Below, piece after piece: positions 1-9,354 of a stretch of DNA of 64,000 nucleotides; position 1 is the stretch's first letter; each line of letters begins with the position of its first letter. The notes beneath the pieces were generated by a model, which had not been told where the DNA came from, did not search any database, and worked only from the letters and a program-made list of their open reading frames with translations. The stretch covers positions 1 to 64,000 of the forward strand of contig VWZF01002913.1 in assembly GCA_013396755.1 (NCBI GenBank). The letters are read 5' to 3'. A program made the position numbers and the translations under genes. The stretch is from Sclerurus mexicanus (Eukaryota; Chordata; Aves; Passeriformes; Furnariidae).

Positions 1-433
1 GGGGATCGGACCCCGACAGTCCACAGAATAGCAACAAAGTAAAGGGTCTGGAGAACAAGTTTTATGAGGAGCAGATGAGGTAGTTGAGGTTGTTTAGCTT
101 GGGGAAAAGGAGACTCAAGAGGCACCTTATTGCTCTCTACAACTACTGGGAAGTTGATTGGGTATCGACCTCTTCTCCCAGGTAACAAGCAATAGGAGGA
201 GAGGAAATAGCCTCAAGTTGTACCAAGGAAGGTTTAGATTGGATATTAAAAAAAATTTCTTCATGGAAAGGACTGTCAAGCATTGGAAGACGCTGCCCAG
301 GGAAATAGTGGAGTCACTATCCCTGGAGGTATTTAAAAGGCATATAGATAAGGTGTTTAAGGACATGGATTAGTGATGGATTTGGCCGTGCTGAGTTAGC
401 AGTTCAACTAGATGATCTTAATGATTCTATGAA
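1..433 (+). mobile_element. CR1 LINE, 3' end
   Basis: This is the 3' portion of a CR1 non-LTR retrotransposon, the dominant LINE of birds. It reads in sense on the plus strand and is cut by the window edge. Several stretches match what I know of the CR1 3' region: the part encoding the end of ORF2 (about 60-180), the run around 235-300 leading into the 'attggaaga...gcccaggga' segment, and the closing 'aactagatgatctta' followed by the 'atgattctatga' terminus at 421-432. The short ORFs here (158-373 plus, 127-366 minus) are remnants of, or shadows on, this element, not genes. The 5' part lies outside the window. Substitutions and the lack of a long ORF show an inactive copy. The subfamily looks CR1-Y-like, but I cannot fix it. 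Confidence 0.88.
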
Positions 434-643
434 AAGCATTGAGTGGTTTCCATAAAATGAACTACTTAATAGATTAGAATTCTTCAGCCTGGAATATGGA
501 ACAGCTGATTCAGACTAAGACAGCTGATTAGTGTGAGAATAAATATCTATGAAATTGCAGACTGGTTGCATATGATTGATTGCTCAGTATCTTCCAACAC
601 ATGACCTAGGGGGGGCATTAAATAAAAACACCAAGTTCAAAAC
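434..643. other. Short unique spacer and target site of LTR A
   Basis: No gene or repeat is recognised. The stretch from 560 is the left arm of the assembly duplication described separately. Positions 639-643 (AAAAC) are the copy of the 5-bp target site next to the first, partial LTR copy. Confidence 0.6.
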
Positions 644-1982
644 TGTTATAGTTTCAATACTCGTTGGAATTCCTTCCTAAAAGCTCAGAGGCAACGCCTT
701 AGTCTGTAAAAGCTGGATAACAAAGGGCAAAATGAATATTCATATCCTGACGCTAATCGCTTGCCTAGGACCTTTTGTTCTGCTCTCTCCCCAGGCCGGG
801 AGGGGGAGGGAGAAAGGCTCAGGAAGGGGGAGGGAAGCAGCCGGGGGGCTGCTCGGTTTTCCTGCGCAGGTCAGCAGCTGCAGCGATTGGCACAGGGAGT
901 GAGGCAGAGGTACATCGGTGTCCAGCATTACTGGATAGCTGAGACTTTGCCCTCTCATCCCTGAATCAACCCTTTTTGGTCATCTGTGGATGTTGCAGGA
1001 GCTGTCTGGGAGAGGAGAGGAAGAGAGAGAGTGCCAGTGTTTCCTGTACTTCAGAGATAGGTCTCCTGCTGCTGTTCTCGCCATCAACATCACTTTCGCC
1101 GACCTGGTGACCTACAAGGGAGAGAGAGAGGCCAGCCGGCCGGGGCGCAACATCGCCTCCTGCTGTCTGTAAATATAACTGCATCCCCTGGGAGAGAGAG
1201 AGACAGGCCAGTGGCTGAGGCATGACATCACCTCCTGCTGTCTGTAAATATAACTGCATCCCCTGGGAGANGACTGGTTGCATATGATTGATTGCTCAGT
1301 ATCTTCCAACACATGACCTAGGGGGGGCATTAAATAAAAACACCAAGTTCAAAACTGTTATAGTTTCAATACTCGTTGGAATTCCTTCCTAAAAGCTCAG
1401 AGGCAACGCCTTAGTCTGTAAAAGCTGGATAACAAAGGGCAAAATGAATATTCATATCCTGACGCTAATCGCTTGCCTAGGACCTTTTGTTCTGCTCTCT
1501 CCCCAGGCCGGGAGGGGGAGGGAGAAAGGCTCAGGAAGGGGGAGGGAAGCAGCCGGGGGGCTGCTCGGTTTTCCTGCGCAGGTCAGCAGCTGCAGCGATT
1601 GGCACAGGGAGTGAGGCAGAGGTACATCGGTGTCCAGCATTACTGGATAGCTGAGACTTTGCCCTCTCATCCCTGAATCAACCCTTTTTGGTCATCTGTG
1701 GATGTTGCAGGAGCTGTCTGGGAGAGGAGAGGAAGAGAGAGAGTGCCAGTGTTTCCTGTACTTCAGAGATAGGTCTCCTGCTGCTGTTCTCGCCATCAAC
1801 ATCACTTTCGCCGACCTGGTGACCTACAAGGGAGAGAGAGAGGCCAGCCGGCCGGGGCGCAACATCGCCTCCTGCTGTCTGTAAATATAACTGCATCCCC
1901 TGGGAGAGAGAGAGACAGGCCAGTGGCTGAGGCATGACATCACCTCCTGCTGTCTGTAAATATAACTGCATCCCCTGGGAGA
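560..1982. repeat. Direct duplication of 711 bp around a one-base gap (probable assembly artefact)
   Basis: Positions 560-1270 are repeated at 1272-1982 with a constant offset of 712, separated by a single N at 1271. The stretches I compared are identical, including the seven-G run in the flank and the short ORFs within. The first copy stops abruptly at the N in the middle of an LTR, and the second starts in the unique flank before that LTR. This is what an assembler produces when two overlapping contig ends are joined without being merged. Biologically there is probably one LTR here with flanks at 560 and 2363. A real tandem duplication would not be expected to break exactly at an N. Confidence 0.85.
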
Positions 1983-2362
1983 AAGAGGCCAGCGGCTGAG
2001 GCACGACATCACCTCCTGGTGTCCGTAAATATATCTGCATCTCCTGGCAGGGAGAGGCCAGCTGCTGAGGCGCAACATGGCCTCCTGCTGTCCTTAGATA
2101 CAATTGCAGTCCTTTTTTGGAGGTAGCCAAAAGACCTTTTAACTGTTTGCCTTGTCGTTTGGGGAGGGGGAAGATTTTATTACAAGCTGTTGGGGTTTGG
2201 TCTTTTCTGGAGATACATATAAATGTATTGTGGTTGAGAACTGTTATCTTTTTCCATATATATATTTCCTAATTAAAGTTTTTCTTTCTAAATTTAAAGG
2301 GAGAGGGATTTTTTTTTTCTTGGTCAACATAGATATCTTAGTTCTCCCCTTGAACTAAGACA
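644..2362 (+). mobile_element. Solo LTR of ERV family X, copy A (interrupted by artefactual duplication)
   Basis: This is a long terminal repeat of an endogenous retrovirus family that occurs four times in the window. As assembled it spans 644-1270, a gap and 1356-2362. If the duplication is collapsed, the LTR is 1356-2362, 1,007 bp. It begins TGTTATAG and ends AAGACA, giving the TG...CA termini of retroviral LTRs. The 5-bp target duplication is perfect: AAAAC at 1351-1355 (also 639-643) and AAAAC at 2363-2367. No internal gag/pol/env sequence adjoins it, so it is a solo LTR left by LTR-LTR recombination. Orientation is inferred from a conserved ATTAAA poly(A)-like signal near 2271, about 90 bp before the end. 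An internal repeat of about 69-75 bp occupies 1858-2112. All ORFs here are non-coding shadows. Confidence 0.88.
1858..2112 (+). repeat. Internal tandem repeat of LTR copy A (3.5 units of 69-75 bp)
   Basis: Units start at 1858, 1933, 2002 and 2071, the last one partial. Each unit carries a 'gacatc-cctcctg' block, a 'ctgtctgtaaatat' block, a 'ctgcat' block and a G/A-rich tail ending 'ggctgagg'. The TGCA anchor of each unit lies at 1892, 1967, 2036 and 2105, giving spacings of 75, 69 and 69. In other retroviruses, direct repeats of this size in U3 are enhancer units. Whether these act that way is inference. The partial duplicate at 1146-1270 carries two of the units. Confidence 0.85.
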
Positions 2363-2367
2363 AAAAC

Positions 2368-3611
2368 CAACAGAAGAAGGTGGTTCTCAGCATGTCAGGT
2401 TAGCTGGGCAATTCTTTGCCACAGCAGTTGTGGTAGCTGAAATTTGCCATGCATTCATGAAGAGGAAAAGTTTAGATAAGGGAAATTTTACACATGTAAA
2501 AAACTATACATGTTTTCATGTAATGTGTTTCTGCAAGTTGTTGAAGGCTGAAACAGTATTTCAGAGAGTAATGTGTAGGTTCCTTATTTTTATAGTCTGA
2601 GTGCTTTCTTTTGGCCAATGTGGCAAATATTCTGGGCCTAGGTGAACCATTGTTGTGAAGTATGCCTGTGCTTACATTCTTGTCAAGATTGTGGCCTGTT
2701 GTATTTATTACCAGTCAGATGGATATGTTATAGTAGTTTTCTTATGAAGACACTGAATTGGAGCTATCATACCATTTTTCTTATCAGGTAAAGTGGATGG
2801 CATGTGAGCAAACACAGAGTTGTGTTTTGCTCTCCAGTCCTACTCTAAGATATTTAACCTATTTATTTATTAAAAAAAAAAAAGTCTTTTATTAATCCTT
2901 TATATACATGTCTATGTTGTATAGTAAAGAATAAAATATATTTCCAAGGACTTGATGATATCTGATGATAGGAAGTTGATATAAGTGAAGTTCACATCAC
3001 AAAAGAGGTATGATTTTTTTTTTTGGATGGGTAATTAACTATAAAAATTACTAACTTTTTAATACATTGAATCCTCTATTAAGTAAATTTTAAATGGAGG
3101 TTTGACATTTTTGAAAAAGATGCAGTGCTACTCAACTGGAAGTTCAATATTTGATGTGGGGTTTTGAATGCAGACTTCCTGCATGTTAGCAGACTTCTAT
3201 CAGACCATTTTTGGCTTCAAAAATCAATGAGACAAGTAAGAGGTAAAATTAGTTTCAGCTCTCAGAAAGAAAATATTGGCACAAGAAGATCAAGTGATGA
3301 ATTCAAGTTTGGTTTGGGACAGACACTACCTTCCTGCTTAGTGCTTTGATGTCTAGAGTAGGTATCCTCTTGAAGAGCTTGGGTTCTGTAAGAAGCTCTA
3401 CAGTAAAGGCTTGACTAGGCAACTTAACTTCTGTGAGACACTGGATTATTATATTAATTATTGTCTCAGATCAACTCATGGGGGCAGGGGGAGGAGGGGG
3501 AAGGGACTGATCAAATTTACAGAGGTGAGGTAGTGCCTTGTCCCACACACTAACCCCTGTGAGTTTCCTGGGGCAGCCCTGGGGCAAATGTCAGTCACTG
3601 GACACCAGGAG
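2368..3611. other. Intergenic, no gene seen
   Basis: AT-rich, unique-looking sequence with short A and T runs (for example about 2872-2882 and 3016-3024). A G-rich stretch lies at 3480-3504. I see no exon, RNA gene or recognisable mobile element. Confidence 0.5.
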
Positions 3612-6272
3612 CACTGCCTTGCATATTTTTAAAGAAAAAAACCCTTTGTTGAGTTTGCAGCTCGAGACTTGAGGTCTTACAGCTTCCCAAAGAGTGAAAG
3701 TAAGTATAGCATCCTTAGTAAAGATACACAGATTTGCACCAGCCAAAGAGCCATTTTACAAAACCTGTCAAGGACAGTGTGGTAAAAAGGCATCATTCTT
3801 AATTGTAATTGTTTCCTATGTTAATTTGTAATAAAGGAATGCAGACAAGTAATCCATCACTGAGCTGAGACAGCATTATCCCAGATTTTGTGAGATAATC
3901 TCCCATCTGTAAAATATGTTTTGTTTTGATCATCTACAGGGTGCATATTTCTCAGTGAATGTTTTCTTTTAGTAATGGGAATATATTCAAGGAAATTAAT
4001 TTTCAAACAGATACAGTTGCTGCTGGATGAATGGGTTCTCTCTTTGCACCCGAGGAGTAGTGCTGTCAGTATCTGGACTGCTGGCATGTGGGGGAGTCTT
4101 TGGATTTTTTACCAGAAATCTTCCTATAATAGCCTCAGGAAATTTATGTGACAGCTCTGTAAACTGAGGAGTAGATCCAAAACCCCCTGTCTGTCCCCTT
4201 GGAGTTTAATTAGAGTTAGAGGAGAGGGGAAAAATATCACATAGTAGCATGTTTCTTTTAATGCACCTGCACACTGCAGCATATGTTAGACTGTCAGCAA
4301 TGATTTGTCCCCATCATGCTCTTTTCATTTCAAGTCTTTCCATGGTCCTGCTGTGGAAATGCGCAGCAGAGCTGGTTATGACCCAGTTGGTTTTATTTCA
4401 CACCATTGTCTCCACTGTGGTTAGTTTCATGATTATACTCTAGGCAAACTGGAAACTATGCATCTCTCACAGTCTGGGGCTGCACACAAATAGTGACCAC
4501 ATATTTTTAGCATCAGCTAGTTAACCAAGGTCCTTCTGTGGTTGCTTCAGAGAGAAAGGCATCTCCAAAAGGCCTTTTTCCCACCTTAAGACAAATGTCT
4601 CAGTTAGCAAGATGACTAATTTCCAGAAAACGCCTGTATCTATCCTCTGGCAAAAACCAGAGGCCTGACAACTAGATTAAGCTAAATGTGTAGTTACTAG
4701 ATGACTAAGGTTAGGTGAAACCAATCCCATCATTACCAGAAGCGTAGAGCATAACTTGATTTATAGCTCCCTGGATATTTTTGTTCTGTTATGCAGACAG
4801 TAGTAAAAAGGCTGTTGTGAAATCGTGAAGACTTCTGAAATACACATATGGGCAGTCCTTTAATTTTTGTTTCATTTTCTTTTGTACAAGAGAAGATCAA
4901 AGATCTTGGAGTCTATTTCTCAGCTAGCTTAGATGCTGAGGNCACTGCCTTGCATATTTTTAAAGAAAAAACCCCTTTGTTGAGTTTGCAGCTCGAGACT
5001 TGAGGTCTTACAGCTTCCCAAAGAGTGAAAGTAAGTATAGCATCCTTAGTAAAGATACACAGATTTGCACCAGCCAAAGAGCCATTTTACAAAACCTGTC
5101 AAGGACAGTGTGGTAAAAAGGCATCATTCTTAATTGTAATTGTTTCCTATGTTAATTTGTAATAAAGGAATGCAGACAAGTAATCCATCACTGAGCTGAG
5201 ACAGCATTATCCCAGATTTTGTGAGATAATCTCCCATCTGTAAAATATGTTTTGTTTTGATCATCTACAGGGTGCATATTTCTCAGTGAATGTTTTCTTT
5301 TAGTAATGGGAATATATTCAAGGAAATTAATTTTCAAACAGATACAGTTGCTGCTGGATGAATGGGTTCTCTCTTTGCACCCGAGGAGTAGTGCTGTCAG
5401 TATCTGGACTGCTGGCATGCGGGGGAGTCTTTGGATTTTTTACCAGAAATCTTCCTATAATAGCCTCAGGAAATTTATGTGACAGCTCTGTAAACTGAGG
5501 AGTAGATCCAAAACCCCCTGTCTGTCCCCTTGGAGTTTAATTAGAGTTAGAGGAGAGGGGAAAAATATCACATAGTAGCATGTTTCTTTTAATGCACCTG
5601 CACACTGCAGCATATGTTAGACTGTCAGCAATGATTTGTCCCCATCATGCTCTTTTCATTTCAAGTCTTTCCATGGTCCTGCTGTGGAAATGCGCAGCAG
5701 AGCTGGTTATGACCCAGTTGGTTTTATTTCACACCATTGTCTCCACTGTGGTTAGTTTCATGATTATACTCTAGGCAAACTGGAAACTATGCATCTCTCA
5801 CAGTCTGGGGCTGCACACAAATAGTGACCACATATTTTTAGCATCAGCTAGTTAACCAAGGTCCTTCTGTGGTTGCTTCAGAGAGAAAGGCATCTCCAAA
5901 AGGCCTTTTTCCCACCTTAAGACAAATGTCTCAGTTAGCAAGATGACTAATTTCCAGAAAACGCCTGTATCTATCCTCTGGCAAAAACCAGAGGCCTGAC
6001 AACTAGATTAAGCTAAATGTGTAGTTACTAGATGACTAAGGTTAGGTGAAACCAATCCCATCATTACCAGAAGCGTAGAGCATAACTTGATTTATAGCTC
6101 CCTGGATATTTTTGTTCTGTTATGCAGACAGTAGTAAAAAGGCTGTTGTGAAATCGTGAAGACTTCTGAAATACACATATGGGCAGTCCTTTAATTTTTG
6201 TTTCATTTTCTTTTGTACAAGAGAAGATCAAAGATCTTGGAGTCTATTTCTCAGCTAGCTTAGATGCTGAGG
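3612..6272. repeat. Direct duplication of 1,330 bp around a one-base gap (probable assembly artefact)
   Basis: Positions 3612-4941 recur at 4943-6272 (offset 1,331), with a single N at 4942. I saw two single-base differences, A/C at 3641/4972 and T/C at 4089/5420, and otherwise near identity. Divergence of about 0.15 percent fits two haplotypes of one locus joined end to end. The unit itself looks unique and has no gene. The 76-codon and 64-codon ORFs appear twice only because the sequence is doubled. The unit contains no recognised repeat. Confidence 0.85.
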
Positions 6273-6453
6273 TGATGCAAAACCATGGAGAAGTCCTGAG
6301 TGGTCACATTGAGATGCAGAGGCACCAGGAAGAACTGACAAACGAGCCACATTCCACTATGCTAGGGAGCACAAGTCTGAAGTAGAGAGGCCAGCTGCAT
6401 ATATTATTGCAATCTGAAAAGACCCTTATTAAAATAGAGTTCTCAAAGCCTAA
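6273..6453. other. Unique spacer before LTR B
   Basis: No feature recognised. The last five bases (CCTAA, 6449-6453) may be the target-site copy of the LTR that follows. Confidence 0.4.
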
Positions 6454-7315
6454 TGTCTTAGTTCAAAGGGAGAACTAAGATATCTATGTTGACCAAGAAA
6501 TAATCCCTCTTCTTTTAAATTTAGAAAACAGAACTTCAATTAGGAAAAAAAAAATATATATATAAAAAGGATAGCAGTTCTTAACCACAATACATATATA
6601 CGTATATCTAGAAAAGACCAAACACCAATAGCTTGTAATAAATACCGCCAAATGACAACGCAAAGAGTTAAAAGGTCTTCTGGCTACCCCCAAAAAAAGG
6701 GGGACTGCAATTATATCTAAGAACAGCAGGTGGCGCTGTCGCACCCCAGCAAGGTGGCCTCTTTCCCAGGGGAATGCAGTTATATCCACGGACAGCAGGT
6801 GGCAATGTCACGCCCCAGCAAGGTGACGTCTCTCCCAGGTGAATGCAGGGCACACTCACCAGCTCAGTTCCCATTGGACTGATGATGAAAAGAAAAAAAG
6901 AAGCAGCAGAAAACCTTTCACCATAGTGTAGGAACAGGCGTGTTCTCTTCCTCATGGTAGCTTCTGTGGTGCCCACGACTCCCAAGGTGAATGGTTGAGT
7001 TAGGGAGGGGAAAAACCACAATTCTGGCTCTCCAGTGATGCTGAAAGTGGTATCCCCATCCTTGCTCACTCCGCTGAGAGACTGCCCCTCTTGAGCCTGC
7101 ACAGTAAGAGAAAACCTGGCCACATCCCCCACCCTGAGTTGTCCTCCCTCCCCCTCCCAGTCTGGAGAGCAAGACCAGAACAAAAGGCTTTGGCTGGGAT
7201 GTTAATATCAGGCTATGCATATTCACCACATCCTTTGCTAACCAACTTTACAGAACTCGGGTGTTGCCTCCAAGCTTTTTGGAAGGAATTCCAACAGATT
7301 GTTGAAACTATGACA
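6454..7315 (-). mobile_element. Solo LTR of ERV family X, copy B
   Basis: This is an 862-bp LTR of the same family as copy A, in the opposite orientation. The plus strand starts TGTCTTAGTTCAA and ends GAAACTATGACA, the reverse complement of the copy A ends. The poly(A)-like ATTAAA is altered here: the plus strand reads 'aacttcaattagg' near 6533-6545. The flanks are CCTAA (6449-6453) and TCTAA (7316-7320), a 5-bp target duplication with one mismatch. The internal repeat anchors (TGCA) lie at 6706, 6775 and 6844, exactly 69 bp apart. It differs from A and D at many positions, so it is probably an older insertion. ORFs of up to 171 codons on the minus strand lie wholly within or across the LTR and show no retroviral domain. 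Confidence 0.86.
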
Positions 7316-7320
7316 TCTAA

Positions 7321-9008
7321 ATATGACAAGTCCTCTCTAGTATGAACTAACAAGAGCCAGGATATAGCCTATGCTCAATCTTTTGGGTTTTTGTGTATTT
7401 ATATATACACATATATAAATGATTGTTTCTGTAGTTGTCTGAAGGTAAGGAGCAAACATTAATTTCAACACTTAAGAAAAATTATTTTACCAAAAAGCAT
7501 TTTATTCTGTTTGGTTGGATAAAATGACCTTCCTATCTAGACTGGGGTCAATTTTTCAATTTGTATAAATCAGCATACTTCTGTGAAAGTAATTCTTGTG
7601 TCTTCTTCCTTCATTTTTCAAAGTTCTTTAGTCTCATATCAGTACTGAAAAAGATAAAATGAAATCTCATGTCCTTGAGAGATTTAAGGTCTTGCATTTA
7701 GCTGTATCTAAAGAAAAATTTATTCCAGAGGACCCAATTACAGTATCTTTATTCCTGCAACACAATTAAAGCATGACTCCATTTCTGTGGTGTAGAATTC
7801 TCCCTTCAACCATGCTAAAGCCTCTTTATTCAAGGTTATAGCATGGTTGGAATATGATTGAGGCTTTTTATACAGTAGAAAGGATTGTCCTTTAACTGTA
7901 TTCAGGTCGTGTTTGAAGCTGCCCACACAACAGAGCCTCTGACCTTCATGGGAGCACAGTGGTAGGGTAGAGATACCCTTTGATATACTGTTTTGTAATG
8001 TCATGGTTTAATTGCAAGGGTCACTTTGTTTGCCAACAAATTTAAAGACCGGTAAAGGTCCAGTAATGCTGTACTGTATGTGAGGTGAAAATGAGTACAG
8101 CTCCTTGAACTGAATCTGTTATAAAGGTCTCAGAAGTGTAATGTGAGGGGAAATCAAAAAGTTTGTACATTTATATCTAATTAACTAGAAGTCAAAAAAG
8201 AAAATTTTGCAGTCGAAAGGGATGTTAATTATGTAGTCAGGAGAGAACTGAAGTCTTCTATCTAGTAAAAGGCAGATCTGTGCAGTTTTAGGGCAAAACA
8301 ACACAGATTTTGTGATAATAAAGACTTTCAAGAAGCTATATCTGTTGGCGTTTATCTAATCATTCAATAGGGTGAAGAATACTTTAAAAGTATGGCAGAA
8401 AATGAAACAATTTGTTCTGATGCTTTCTGAGCAAACATTATCATATTTATAAAGCACTTTTTCATATTTTCCTTCAGTTCCATTAGAAAACTTCCTAGTG
8501 TGTTTTAAGTGGATTAATGTATAACACTGAATGTATTTCCTCAAAATTCAAACTTTTATTTCATCTCAATACTGTTGAACTCTGCTATTTGTTCAAAAAT
8601 GAATTTAAATTGTAAAATTCCCACTCTGTGTTTAAGCAAACTATTTAAATTAAAGAAACACTATTTCAATAAACCAAGAATGCATTTACTACAATTAATG
8701 ACAGTAGGCAGTAGGTACAGCTCTCACTTGAAGTACTCCTAGCCATGTGGACCAGTTTGTCAGATTGCATGCTTAATGCTATAGTAAGCTTCATCAGTTT
8801 CTGTTTCTGAAGAAAGTAGTCCTTATGGAAGAAGTTACTTTCTTGTAACATAGGTGTTCACAGAATATTGATTATTTTACTTGAAACTGTGGTCCCCCTA
8901 GCTTGCTAGCAAATTTCTTAAGACTTTCCTAGTAGAAGAAGATGAAGATTCAGGAGAATCAGGGGGTGCTCTCTGAATTCTCTCAGACTTTCCACCTTGG
9001 TCCAGGCA
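7321..9008. other. Intergenic, no gene seen
   Basis: AT-rich unique sequence with a short alternating AT stretch near 7396-7420. Several ORFs of 60-90 codons have no recognisable domain. No RNA gene or repeat is recognised. Confidence 0.5.
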
Positions 9009-9014
9009 CATCTA

Positions 9015-9348
9015 TGCGGCAGCTGAGGGGAGCGCTCCCCCTCGCCCCCCCGCTATTCGCCCACGTGGCCCCGGACATGTCCCGCGGGACAGAGACACAC
9101 CGGAGACCACAGGGGAGGGTGCAGAGAGAGCGTTTATTGAGTACAGGTCAGGGTATTTAAAGGTTTAACAGCCAATGGGGAAGGGGTTAACAAAGGGCCA
9201 ATCAGGGGACCTCACCTGGCCTGGCCAAGGCTTGCATACTAATTAGGGAGACAACAAGTCCAGGGAAAAGGGGGTAACTTGGGGAAAAGGGGTAAAGACT
9301 TCATGTTACAATACAGTGAAAACTTCTTCTGTTAAGCCAACTCCAACA
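9015..9348 (-). mobile_element. Short CpG-rich solo LTR (class II / ERVK-like)
   Basis: This is a 334-bp solo LTR read on the minus strand. It starts TGTTGGAGTT (at 9348) and ends CTGCCGCA (at 9015). The 6-bp target duplication is perfect: CATCTA at 9009-9014 and 9349-9354. The minus strand shows LTR signals in the right order: two inverted CCAAT boxes (plus-strand CCAAT at 9198-9202 and 9172-9176), a TATA-like TTTAAATA (about 9154-9162) and AATAAA (9133-9138). A very GC- and CpG-rich R/U5 of about 110 bp follows (9015-9125). A 6-bp duplication and a short LTR fit class II (beta/alpha-like) avian ERVs. Retained CpGs and perfect flanks suggest a recent insertion. No internal retroviral sequence remains. 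Confidence 0.9.
9133..9202 (-). promoter_or_regulatory. LTR core promoter and poly(A) signal
   Basis: On the minus strand, two ATTGG (inverted CCAAT) boxes precede a TTTAAATA TATA-like box and then an AATAAA signal about 20 bp further on. The order and close spacing match the compact U3/R boundary of short retroviral LTRs. Activity cannot be judged from sequence. Confidence 0.65.
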
Positions 9349-9354
9349 CATCTA

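Noticed and set aside
740..2130. Pairs of identical ORFs that look like a duplicated small gene
   Set aside because: They are LTR sequence, doubled by the probable assembly artefact around the N at 1271.
3857..5774. Identical 76- and 64-codon ORFs present twice, suggesting a gene family
   Set aside because: The repeat boundary coincides with the single N at 4942, so the copies are most simply one locus counted twice.
6668..7183. 171-codon minus-strand ORF
   Set aside because: It is contained in LTR copy B, shows no domain and is not open in the same way in copies A and D.
9015..9115. CpG island of a gene promoter
   Set aside because: The CpG-rich patch is wholly inside the solo LTR bounded by the CATCTA duplication and there is no exon next to it.
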